DNA of 7,385 nt from JAVBUZ01 sp031554725 (GTDB lineage Bacteria; Bacillota; Clostridia; Lachnospirales; Lachnospiraceae). Below are positions 1 to 6,539 of the stretch, piece after piece (the first letter of the stretch is position 1; each line of letters starts with the position of its first letter). The notes below the pieces were generated by a model, which worked only from the letters and a program-made list of their open reading frames with translations, was not told the DNA's origin and searched no databases. A program made the translations under genes and the position numbers. Where the stretch lies: NCBI GenBank assembly GCA_031554725.1, contig JAVBUZ010000200.1:1-7385 (forward strand), read 5' to 3'.

Positions 1-248
1 CAAAGGTTTTAGTGTCGGCAGAGTGTTCGGAAGGCTGCTATGAATTAGGGGAGTTTTATTTAGGGCAAGGGGACTTAGATGAGGCAATTATATGGTTTTA
101 TAACGCATGTTACGAAACCAAACCAGTTTTGAATTTGAGGCTAGGTGGAGTGAGTGCATTGGAGAAGTTGGTAGAGTGCTATAGTATTCTTGGGAATGAA
201 GAGCAGGCTGAGTTTTATACGAGGGAATTAAATAATTATGTAATATAA
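1..248 (+). CDS. C-terminal fragment of a tetratricopeptide-repeat protein (5' end outside window)
   Basis: This is the 3' end of a gene cut by the left window edge. A GTG at 12 could serve as a start, but the same frame is open back to base 3 with no ribosome binding site in view, so I read it as a fragment. The visible ~80 residues fit two helical TPR-like units: YELGEFYLGQGDLDEAIIWF, then a second unit with LVECYSILGNEEQAEFYTRE. Alternating small and aromatic residues at TPR positions support this. TPRs are protein-binding scaffolds. From memory of the family, similar CYELGEFY...AIIWFYNA tails occur at the C-terminus of clostridial family-2 glycosyltransferases with TPRs, so the missing part could be a glycosyltransferase domain; that is inference. 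The gene ends 49 nt before the structured repeat at 297, and no separate terminator is visible between them. Confidence 0.7.
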   Translation, partial: KVLVSAECSEGCYELGEFYLGQGDLDEAIIWFYNACYETKPVLNLRLGGVSALEKLVECYSILGNEEQAEFYTRELNNYVI

Positions 249-296
249 GCATTGTTTGAATGAAATCTCTGTTATTAATTTGAGTATTTGGGAGGA

Positions 297-443
297 GTAA
301 TATCGAAAATGTAATTCCTTCGAGCAGTCACTCTCGTTTGGAAAACAACGCAGTGGTACATAAAATCTAATAATACTAGATTTAAGTACCAGCGTTGTTT
401 TACACTGCTCTTAAGGAATTATATTTTCGATATTACAATCTAC
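297..443 (+). repeat. Structured dispersed repeat, copy 1 (long hairpin, candidate ncRNA or mobile hairpin)
   Basis: This is a near-complete long hairpin. The outer helix pairs 297-320 with 413-436 (24 bp, one G-T). A second helix pairs 322-328 with 404-410 (core GAGCAG/CTGCTC). After a 13-nt 5' single-stranded segment (329-341), an inner helix pairs 342-351 with 392-401. A 2-nt AG bulge (352-353) follows, then TGGTAC/GTACCA (354-359 with 386-391), and a tip helix 366-369 with 377-380 around a 7-nt loop. The same element recurs at 7240-7385 in the same orientation with compensatory changes. Conservation continues past the helix into an ACAATCTA tail (to 443). There is no ORF of note inside and no U-tract after it, so it is not a plain terminator. 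The strand is given by matching copy 2; the transcribed strand is unknown. I do not recognise the class. Confidence 0.85.
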
Positions 444-469
444 ACATTGCCCTCTTTTAATATAGATTT

Positions 470-658
470 GTTGCACTAAGCATTAGCTAAGTAGCAACCA
501 CCATTCTAATGAGCTCCGTATAAATACGTCGGCACTTAATTTCAGCAAGTCGAAGACGAAGTTGAAATTTTAGTACCGCTACGCTATTTATCCGAGTGAA
601 AACGTGAGCGAAGTGAATGGTCGTGCTACGTTGCTAGTAATTATTGCTTAACACCAAC
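470..658. repeat. Nested ~190-nt imperfect inverted-repeat structure (MITE-like or structured RNA)
   Basis: Complementary arms stack in nested order across the whole segment. They are GTTG 470-473 with CAAC 655-658; TAAGCA 477-482 with TGCTTA 645-650; TAGCAAC 492-498 with GTTGCTA 630-636; ACCATTC 500-506 with GAATGGT 615-621; GCTCCG 513-518 with 603-609 (one bulge); ATAAATACGT 520-529 with 581-591 (one bulge); CGGCACT 530-536 with AGTACCG 572-578 (one C/A mismatch); AATTTCA 538-544 with TGAAATT 563-569; and GTC/GAC closing a GAA loop at 549-557. The order and near-constant offset make chance unlikely. There is no coding potential. It begins 27 nt after the first hairpin repeat. No second copy lies in the window, so whether it is dispersed is unknown. 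A transposon-derived MITE or a folded RNA are the alternatives. Confidence 0.6.
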
Positions 659-678
659 TGTAAAAAAATGAAATGCTT

Positions 679-784
679 TAGATAACTAATGAGGGAAGTA
701 TAAGTATGTTTCCTAAGGTGAACGTGCACTCAGAGCATAGCGTTGTAGTAAGCTCGGATTTTCGAAGTGCAACTCTTCTATCTA
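679..784. other. Weaker nested inverted segments in the intergenic region
   Basis: Short complementary arms occur in nested order: TAGATA 679-684 with TATCTA 779-784, GAAG 695-698 with CTTC 775-778, TGCACT 725-730 with AGTGCA 766-771, and GAGC 733-736 with GCTC 752-755. Large unpaired stretches lie between them, so the fold is much less convincing than its two left neighbours. It may be a decayed repeat, an untranslated leader segment or chance. No ORF is supported here. The following ~100 bases (785-881) are very AT-rich and hold only a 5-bp hairpin (ATACG/CGTAT at 811-827) with no U-tract; I see nothing else in them. Confidence 0.25.
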
Positions 785-881
785 TCAAAATTCTATATTT
801 AAAATCTTAAATACGTTTACCGCGTATATCAAAAAAATCAAATAAATCACAAACTATAAAACAAAATAGCCAGGAAATCCC

Positions 882-910
882 TAGACTTTGCCCCTTACTC
901 ATGGTAAAAT
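882..910 (+). promoter_or_regulatory. Candidate sigma-A promoter for the five-gene operon
   Basis: A -35-like TAGACT (882-887, 4 of 6 to consensus) is followed after 17 nt by a -10-like TAAAAT (905-910, 5 of 6). It is the best-spaced pair upstream of the aminotransferase gene and would give a leader of roughly 50 nt. No riboswitch or T-box is visible between it and the start codon. Confidence 0.45.
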
Positions 911-935
911 ATCAGATTAGGAAGAATAAGGAAAA

Positions 936-960
936 TAATAACATGCGTTATTAGAAGGAG
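936..960 (+). promoter_or_regulatory. Leader hairpin abutting a strong Shine-Dalgarno site
   Basis: TAATAAC (936-942) pairs with GTTATTA (947-953) around a 4-nt ATGC loop. The 3' arm ends on the first base of AGAAGGAG (953-960), a strong ribosome binding site 7 nt before the ATG at 968. The site fixes the start of the aminotransferase gene. The hairpin could tune translation or protect the 5' end of the message; this is inference, since a 7-bp AT-rich stem is weak. Confidence 0.45.
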
Positions 961-967
961 ACTATAT

Positions 968-2020
968 ATGAGCTGGAGAGAGAATGTCAGAACAGTAGAA
1001 CCTTATGTACCGGGAGAACAACCCAATAAGCCAGGTATGGTAAAACTAAATACCAACGAGTGTCCTTATCCACCTGCGCCAGGTGTAGCAAAGATGGCAA
1101 AAGATTTCGAATGTGGCAACCTGAGGCTGTATCCGGACCCTAAGACAGCAGGATTAACAAAGGCGCTTGCAGACTATTATCAAGTTTCTAGTGAACAGGT
1201 ATTTGTAGGTGTTGGCTCAGATGATGTAATTGCGATGGCATTTTTAACCTTTTTTAATTCAGAAAAACCAATTTTATTTCCAGATATTACGTATTCTTTT
1301 TATGACGTGTGGGCAGAGTTATATAAAATTCCATATAGAACCTGTCCTGTGGATGAAAACTTTAAAATAAATGTAAATGACTACAAAGTGCCAAACGGCG
1401 GTATTATTATTGCTAATCCCAATGCACCTACCGGAGTATTTGAGCCACTTGAAACGATAGAAGAAATTTTAAAGGCAAACCCTGAGTCTATAGTGATTAT
1501 TGATGAAGCCTATGTGGATTTTGGCGGTGAAAGTTGTATTTCACTTGTGGAAAAATATGAAAACCTATTGGTGGTACAAACCTTCTCAAAATCACGTTCT
1601 ATGGCAGGCTGTCGCATTGGTTTTGCAGTTGGTAATAAGGAAATGATAGGATACTTAAATGATGTGAAGTTCTCCTATAACTCTTATACCATGAATATGC
1701 CATCTCAAGTGCTTGGTGTTGAGGCAGTTAAGGATAAAGAGTATTTTGAGACAACTGTAAATAAAGTAATAAAAACAAGAGAACGAGTAAAGGGGCAGCT
1801 TACAGACTTGGGCTTTCACTTTACAGATTCCATGACAAATTTCATTTTTGCATCACATAAAGAGGTTGCTGCAAAAGAAATATATGAAGCTTTATATAAG
1901 CAAGATATTTTTGTAAGATACTTTGCAAAACCAAGGATTGATAATTACTTACGTATCTCTATAGGAACAGATGAAGAGATGGATAAGCTGATTGTAGCTT
2001 TGAAAGAAATTGTAAAATAA
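968..2020 (+). CDS. hisC: Histidinol-phosphate aminotransferase-like PLP enzyme (class I/II fold)
   Basis: This 350-residue protein is the usual length for HisC, a cytosolic PLP enzyme that moves an amino group between glutamate and imidazole-acetol phosphate in histidine synthesis. Visible family marks, in order, are KLNTNECPY (26-34, substrate entry), GVGSDD (81-86, PLP phosphate contact), ANPNAPTG (149-156, with the PLP ring-binding Asn), DEAYVDF (179-185, Asp to the pyridine nitrogen and Tyr to PLP), TFSKSRSMAGCRIGF (205-219, with the PLP lysine K208 and R216), and YLRISIG (327-333, with R329 for the substrate carboxylate). All catalytic positions are intact. The start has a strong AGAAGGAG 7 nt upstream. 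It heads the operon and has no his genes beside it, so it could act on aromatic amino acids instead, as some HisC relatives do. The fold is certain; the substrate is less so. Confidence 0.85.
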   Translation: MSWRENVRTVEPYVPGEQPNKPGMVKLNTNECPYPPAPGVAKMAKDFECGNLRLYPDPKTAGLTKALADYYQVSSEQVFVGVGSDDVIAMAFLTFFNSEKPILFPDITYSFYDVWAELYKIPYRTCPVDENFKINVNDYKVPNGGIIIANPNAPTGVFEPLETIEEILKANPESIVIIDEAYVDFGGESCISLVEKYENLLVVQTFSKSRSMAGCRIGFAVGNKEMIGYLNDVKFSYNSYTMNMPSQVLGVEAVKDKEYFETTVNKVIKTRERVKGQLTDLGFHFTDSMTNFIFASHKEVAAKEIYEALYKQDIFVRYFAKPRIDNYLRISIGTDEEMDKLIVALKEIVK

Positions 2021-2042
2021 TAGAAAATAATGAGGTTTGAAA

Positions 2043-2894
2043 ATGATTAAGAACATTTTAAAAGGTATTGTAATTGGACTAGCTAATATTATCCCAGGAG
2101 TAAGCGGTGGAACCATGGCGGTAGCTATGGGAATCTATGACAAGCTGATACATTCCATAACACACTTAATAAAAGAATTTAAGAAAAGCGTTCTTTTCTT
2201 ATTGCCATTTGGAATCGGTATGGGAATTGCCATTGTAGCAAGCTCTTTTGGCTTAGAATATCTATTTGATAATTTTCCAGTTCCAACAAATATGTTGTTT
2301 ATTGGACTCATTTTAGGTGGGCTACCAGCAATGGCAAAGAATATCAAAGGAAATAAGACAAAGGTTGGACATATAATAGCATTTGTTCTTTTCTTTGTTC
2401 TTGTAGTTGGAATGACATTACTTGGTGATACAGAAGGTAGAGCAGCAGATTTAAGCTTTAATATCTTAAATGTTATTAAGTTATTTGGTGTTGGCGTAAT
2501 TGCTTCTGCAACTATGGTTATTCCCGGTGTAAGTGGTTCTATGGTACTTTTAATTATGGGATACTACAATTCAATTCTAACAGCAATCAGTGATTTCTTT
2601 CGTGCTCTTGCAGCTTTTGATATGGCAGGAATTTTAAATGGTTTTGGCATTTTAGTTCCTTTCGGTATTGGTGTACTAGTTGGTATTTTTGCGATTGCAA
2701 AGGTAATAGAAATTATTTTCGAGAAGTGTCCTATGTATGCATATTGGGCAATTGTTGGACTGATTGTGGCGTCACCAATTGCAATTATTATAATGAACTT
2801 AGGTGTTTTTGCAGCAGCGACTGTTGTTCCATACTTAGTAGGAGTAGCAATGTTAGTGTTAGGATTTTTTGTGGCAACAAAATTGGGTGAATAA
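2043..2894 (+). CDS. popT: DUF368-family polyprenyl-phosphate (C55-P) translocase
   Basis: This 283-residue, strongly hydrophobic membrane protein has about eight or more predicted membrane segments. Its hallmark is a duplicated motif, NIIPGVSGGT (about 16-24) and VIPGVSGS (about 159-166), one in each half, consistent with the internally repeated DUF368 fold. Published work on this family assigns it to returning undecaprenyl phosphate, the lipid carrier for peptidoglycan and other wall polymers, from the outer to the inner leaflet of the cytoplasmic membrane; here that role is inferred from family. I chose ATG 2043 because GAGG at 2032-2035 lies 7 nt upstream. A TTG at 2037 in the same frame would be only 1 nt from that site. 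It follows the aminotransferase by 22 nt and precedes the methyltransferase by 3 nt. The gene symbol comes from family naming. Confidence 0.85.
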   Translation: MIKNILKGIVIGLANIIPGVSGGTMAVAMGIYDKLIHSITHLIKEFKKSVLFLLPFGIGMGIAIVASSFGLEYLFDNFPVPTNMLFIGLILGGLPAMAKNIKGNKTKVGHIIAFVLFFVLVVGMTLLGDTEGRAADLSFNILNVIKLFGVGVIASATMVIPGVSGSMVLLIMGYYNSILTAISDFFRALAAFDMAGILNGFGILVPFGIGVLVGIFAIAKVIEIIFEKCPMYAYWAIVGLIVASPIAIIIMNLGVFAAATVVPYLVGVAMLVLGFFVATKLGE

Positions 2895-2897
2895 ATA

Positions 2898-3689
2898 GTG
2901 GAAGCATATACGGATTTTGCCACAGTCTATGATACCTTTATGGACGAAACTCCATATGATGAGTGGTGTGAATTTTTAATAGAAAAGATAGAAAAGTATG
3001 GAATTTCGAAACCGGAAAAGTCAGAAGATAGCTTAGAGTCGGAGAGAAATTTGGTACTTGATTTGGGCTGTGGAACAGGAGTGCTTACGGAGCTCATGGC
3101 GGCAAAAGGATATGATATGGTAGGAATTGATTTCTCGGAAGAAATGCTTACCATAGCCAGAGAAAAGGCAGACGATGCTAATTCAGGGACACTATATCTG
3201 TTACAGGACATGCGTGAGCTGGAGTTATATAGTACGGTGGGTACCGTGATCAGTGTTTGTGACTCCATCAATTATCTTTTGGAGGATGAGGATGTTTTAG
3301 AAACCTTTAAAAGGGTTAATAATTATCTATATCCAGGTGGGATTTTTATTTTTGATTTTAATACGGTATATAAGTACGAGACGGTTATAGGTGATACGAC
3401 CATTGCCGAAAACCGTGAGGATTGTAGCTTTATTTGGGAAAATTATTATCACGAAGAAGAGCAGATAAATGAATATGATTTGACGATTTTTGTCAAAGAA
3501 AAGGATGAGAGTTTTCGTCGATTTAACGAAACACATTTTCAAAGAGGCTATACAGTAGAGAAAATGTGTGAATTGGTGAAAATGGCTGGTATGAAGATTG
3601 AGCTTATTTTGGATGCGCAGACTCATAAAGAGGTTTCCGCGATAACGGAAAGAGTCTATATACTAGCTAGGGAATGTAGAAAGGATTAA
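2898..3689 (+). CDS. Class I SAM-dependent methyltransferase, substrate unknown
   Basis: This 263-residue, probably cytosolic protein has a Rossmann-type SAM-binding domain. Motif I is LVLDLGCGTG (52-61). The acidic residue that binds the SAM ribose is D78 in GIDFSEEML. LLQDMREL (101-108) fits motif II, and SVCDSINYLL (119-128) fits the following strand and loop. The C-terminal third (about 175-255) has strands and charged segments typical of small-molecule methyltransferases in this superfamily, but nothing fixes the substrate. A hydrophilic stretch rich in Ser and Glu (about 38-50) sits just before motif I. The start is GTG 2898: GGGTGA (2885-2890) lies 7 nt upstream inside the end of the translocase gene, which points to coupled translation. 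It is followed after 7 nt by hslO. It is intact and ordinary in base use. Confidence 0.85.
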   Translation: MEAYTDFATVYDTFMDETPYDEWCEFLIEKIEKYGISKPEKSEDSLESERNLVLDLGCGTGVLTELMAAKGYDMVGIDFSEEMLTIAREKADDANSGTLYLLQDMRELELYSTVGTVISVCDSINYLLEDEDVLETFKRVNNYLYPGGIFIFDFNTVYKYETVIGDTTIAENREDCSFIWENYYHEEEQINEYDLTIFVKEKDESFRRFNETHFQRGYTVEKMCELVKMAGMKIELILDAQTHKEVSAITERVYILARECRKD

Positions 3690-3696
3690 GAAGAAC

Positions 3697-4572
3697 ATGT
3701 CAGATTATATAGTAAGAGCGACTGCAGCCAATGCTCAAATTCGTGCATTCGCATGTACAACAAGGGAAACAGTTGAGTTTGCAAGAGCGGCACATAATTC
3801 CAGTCCGGTAGTAACAGCGGCTCTAGGAAGACTTTTATCAGCAGGGGCCATGATGGGCGTGATGCTAAAAGATGAAAAAGATTTGTTAACCCTACAGGTG
3901 ATGGGCGATGGGCCTATGAAGGGGATGACAGTAACAGCAGACTCACTAGGACGAGTAAAGGGTTATGCCAATGTGCCAGAGGTTATTATTCCAGCCAATG
4001 CCATTGGAAAATTAGATGTTGCTGGTGCGGTAGGTGCAGGCTTTTTAAACATTATTAAGGATATGGGATTAAAAGAACCATATGTGGGTCGTACGGCACT
4101 ACAAACTAGCGAAATTGCTGAAGATTTGACTTTTTATTTTGCAACATCTGAGCAAGTACCTTCATCGGTTGGCTTAGGTGTACTTATGGAAAAAAATAAT
4201 ACGGTAAAGCAGGCAGGTGGATTTATTATTCAACTTATGCCATTTGCGGATGATACAATCATTGATAAGTTAGAAGCAAACCTATCACAAATGGATTCGG
4301 TAACAAAGCTGTTGGATGCAGGAAATACACCTGAACAAATGCTAGAGCAGATTTTAGCAGGCTTTGACATAGAATTTACAGACAAGACTCCAACAGGGTT
4401 TTACTGTAACTGCACAAAGGATCGCGTGGAAAAAGCAATTATTAGTATTGGAAAAAAAGATATTAATGAGATGATAGTGGCGGGAGAAGATATAGAGGTT
4501 AACTGTCATTTCTGTAATAAAAATTATAATTTTACAGTAGATGAGCTACAGAAAATGTATAAGAGAATCTAA
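3697..4572 (+). CDS. hslO: Hsp33 redox-regulated holdase chaperone
   Basis: This 291-residue protein matches Hsp33 in length and layout. A large N-terminal substrate-binding domain (about 1-180) opens with SDYIVRATAANAQIRAFAC and includes LLSAGAMMGVMLK and LQVMGDGPMKG, all typical of the family. A linker (about 181-230) follows, and a C-terminal zinc domain carries CNC (C237, C239) and CHFC (C270, C273). In the family these four cysteines bind zinc when reduced. Oxidation and heat release the zinc and turn the cytosolic protein into an ATP-independent holdase. All four are present, so the switch should work. The ATG has only a weak ribosome site (AAGGA at 3681-3685, 11 nt away, inside the previous gene), so translation may depend on coupling with the methyltransferase. 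It is followed by nadE after 54 nt. Confidence 0.95.
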   Translation: MSDYIVRATAANAQIRAFACTTRETVEFARAAHNSSPVVTAALGRLLSAGAMMGVMLKDEKDLLTLQVMGDGPMKGMTVTADSLGRVKGYANVPEVIIPANAIGKLDVAGAVGAGFLNIIKDMGLKEPYVGRTALQTSEIAEDLTFYFATSEQVPSSVGLGVLMEKNNTVKQAGGFIIQLMPFADDTIIDKLEANLSQMDSVTKLLDAGNTPEQMLEQILAGFDIEFTDKTPTGFYCNCTKDRVEKAIISIGKKDINEMIVAGEDIEVNCHFCNKNYNFTVDELQKMYKRI

Positions 4573-4626
4573 AGTAACTCAGAAGAAGCCAAAGTTTGCA
4601 GGTAGCGGAAAGGCGTGGTTAATATT

Positions 4627-6537
4627 ATGAAGCATGGGTTTATAAAAGTGGCAGCGGTAACTCCTAAAATTAAGGTCGCAGATCCCCAATATAATGCAGG
4701 TCTCATACTAAAGGGCATGAAAGAAGCCAGCCAGAGAGGCGCTAAAATAGTAGTATTTCCAGAGCTATGCATAACGGGATATACCTGTGGTGATTTGTTT
4801 TTACAGGAGCTTCTTTTAGAAGAGGCCAAAAAACAAGTTCTCCTTTTGGCAGAGGAAACAGAAACAATGGATGCGCTATTTTTTGTAGGATTGCCCTATG
4901 AGAAGAATGGCAAGATTTATAATGTAGCGGCAGCGTTACATGGTGGAATGGTGCTTGGATTTATTCCCAAGGTAAATATTCCAAACTACGCAGAATTTTA
5001 TGAAGGAAGGTATTTTACGTCGGGTAATATGGAAGCAACAACATGCATGCTAGAAGGAGAAGAAATTCCTTTTGGAACCAATCTTTTATTTGAGTGCGAT
5101 GCAGTTAGAGGGCTTTCGGTTGCTTGCGAAATTTGTGAAGACTTATGGATGGCCAATCCACCAAGCACATCTCATGCCTTGGCTGGAGCCAATGTGATTA
5201 TAAATTTATCGGCATCAAATGAAACAATTGGTAAGGATGAATATAGAGAAATGCTAGTGAAATCTGCAAGTGCAAGATTATTATCAGCATATATTTATGC
5301 CAGTGCAGGTGAGGGAGAATCCACTCAGGATGTGGTTTATGGTGGACACAACCTTATTGCTGAAAATGGAAGTGTATTAGCACAGTCAAAGAGCTTTACA
5401 AATGAAACCATATATGCAGACATTGATATTCATAAAATTGCCATGGAACGAAGAAGGATGACTACCTTTGTGGGAAACACAAATGGTGGTTATTTGGTAA
5501 TCCCCTTTGAGTTAAGTGCCACGGAGACCAAGCTAGAAAGAAGCTTTAATCAAACACCGTTTGTACCTAGCGAACTAGTGGAACGTGAAAAAAGATGTGA
5601 TGCGATTCTTTCCATTCAATCTTATGGATTAAAGAAAAGATATGAGCATACCAATTGTAAGAAAGCAGTCATTGGAGTGTCAGGTGGACTAGATTCTACC
5701 TTGGCGTTGCTTGTTGCAGTACGTACCTTTGACATGCTAGGTTTTGATAGAAAAAATATCTATGCAGTTACGATGCCTTGCTTTGGAACAACCGATAGAA
5801 CCTATGACAATGCATGTAAGTTGGCTCAAACCTTAGGGGTAACCTTACAGGAAATTGATATTAAAGAGGCTGTGCAGGTTCATTTTAGAGATATCTCTCA
5901 TAATATGGAAGAGCATGATGTAACTTACGAAAATAGTCAGGCAAGAGAAAGAACGCAAGTATTGATGGACATTGCCAATAAGGTAAATGGATTAGTAATA
6001 GGAACGGGTGATATGTCTGAGCTTGCTCTTGGATGGGCAACCTATAATGGTGATCATATGTCAATGTATGGCGTGAATTCAGGGGTGCCTAAGACATTAA
6101 TCAGACATTTAGTAAAATTTTATGCAGATACATGTAACAATGTGGAGCTTTCAAAAGTGCTAGAGGACGTACTTGATACACCAGTAAGTCCAGAGCTTCT
6201 GCCTCCTGTAGATGGTATTATTTCACAGAAGACAGAAGATTTGGTAGGACCTTATGAATTACATGATTTCTTTTTATACTATATGCTTCGTTTGGGCTTT
6301 GCCCCAGACAAAGTTTTTAGAGTTGCTAAAGTAGCCTTTTTAGATAGTTATGATGAAGAAACTATTTTAAAATGGCTTAAGGTATTTTACCGTAGATTCT
6401 TTAATCAACAATTCAAGCGCTCTTGCTTGCCTGACGGCCCTAAAGTCGGTAGCGTAGCGTTATCTCCAAGAGGTGATTTAAGAATGCCTTCTGATGCTAG
6501 CGCCGCTTTGTGGCTAGCCCAACTAGAAAGCCTATAA
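4627..6537 (+). CDS. nadE: Glutamine-hydrolysing NAD+ synthetase
   Basis: This 636-residue two-domain cytosolic enzyme makes NAD+ from nicotinate adenine dinucleotide, ATP and glutamine, the last step of NAD synthesis. The N-terminal nitrilase-type amidase (about 1-290) shows the catalytic triad: E46 in VVFPELCITGY, K115 in IPKVNIPNYAEFYEGRYF, and C170 in CEICEDLW. It frees ammonia from glutamine. The C-terminal synthetase domain has the pyrophosphate loop SGGLDS (352-357), ENSQARERTQ (about 435-444) and GTGDMSELALGW (459-470). The family-typical tail ends in RMPSDASAALWLAQLE. The start is uncertain: ATG 4627 gives the usual MKHGFIKVAA opening, while an in-frame GTG at 4615 is only 1 nt after GGAAAGG (4607-4613). 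I prefer 4627, although its ribosome site is poorly spaced. The stop is 2 nt from the stop of the opposing gene, with no terminator between. Confidence 0.96.
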   Translation: MKHGFIKVAAVTPKIKVADPQYNAGLILKGMKEASQRGAKIVVFPELCITGYTCGDLFLQELLLEEAKKQVLLLAEETETMDALFFVGLPYEKNGKIYNVAAALHGGMVLGFIPKVNIPNYAEFYEGRYFTSGNMEATTCMLEGEEIPFGTNLLFECDAVRGLSVACEICEDLWMANPPSTSHALAGANVIINLSASNETIGKDEYREMLVKSASARLLSAYIYASAGEGESTQDVVYGGHNLIAENGSVLAQSKSFTNETIYADIDIHKIAMERRRMTTFVGNTNGGYLVIPFELSATETKLERSFNQTPFVPSELVEREKRCDAILSIQSYGLKKRYEHTNCKKAVIGVSGGLDSTLALLVAVRTFDMLGFDRKNIYAVTMPCFGTTDRTYDNACKLAQTLGVTLQEIDIKEAVQVHFRDISHNMEEHDVTYENSQARERTQVLMDIANKVNGLVIGTGDMSELALGWATYNGDHMSMYGVNSGVPKTLIRHLVKFYADTCNNVELSKVLEDVLDTPVSPELLPPVDGIISQKTEDLVGPYELHDFFLYYMLRLGFAPDKVFRVAKVAFLDSYDEETILKWLKVFYRRFFNQQFKRSCLPDGPKVGSVALSPRGDLRMPSDASAALWLAQLESL

Positions 6538-6539
6538 GT

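Larger units (their letters stand above)
968..6537 (+). other. Putative five-gene operon: hisC-like, popT-like, methyltransferase, hslO, nadE
   Basis: Five plus-strand genes follow one another with gaps of 22, 3, 7 and 54 nt. No terminator hairpin or convincing promoter lies between them. The methyltransferase ribosome binding site overlaps the end of the translocase gene, which suggests translational coupling. A promoter candidate at 882-910 could drive the whole set. The 54-nt gap before nadE is the only place where an internal start seems possible. There is no terminator right after nadE: the first intrinsic terminator on this strand is at 7150-7187. Confidence 0.65.

Noticed and set aside
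252..279. TTGTTT with an AT-rich -10 as a promoter for repeat copy 1
   Set aside because: Match to consensus is poor at both boxes (best -10 reading is 4 of 6), and this is expected by chance in AT-rich DNA.
290..314. Strong GGGAGGAG followed 11 nt later by ATG-TAA inside repeat copy 1
   Set aside because: The start codon is followed at once by a stop. Copy 2 lacks the purine-rich site and has a different frame, so no conserved peptide or start-stop regulator is supported.
297..436. Repeat copy 1 as an ordinary transcription terminator of the TPR gene
   Set aside because: The helix is far longer than a terminator, is branched by bulges and unpaired segments, and is not followed by a T-tract. 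It may still affect transcript 3' ends.
297..443. CRISPR array or tandem repeat
   Set aside because: There are only two copies ~6.9 kb apart with no regular spacers and no cas genes.
811..827. Small hairpin ATACG/CGTAT upstream of the operon as a terminator
   Set aside because: The stem is only 5 bp with a 7-nt loop, and the bases after it are A-rich rather than T-rich on the plus strand.
2564..2923. Minus-strand open frame of 119 codons across the translocase gene
   Set aside because: It is a frame shadow of the plus-strand DUF368 gene, which has clear family motifs. The minus frame has no recognisable domain or ribosome site.
6496..6518. GCTAGC inverted repeat near the 3' end of nadE as a terminator
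   Set aside because: It lies inside conserved nadE coding sequence and has no T-tract on either side.
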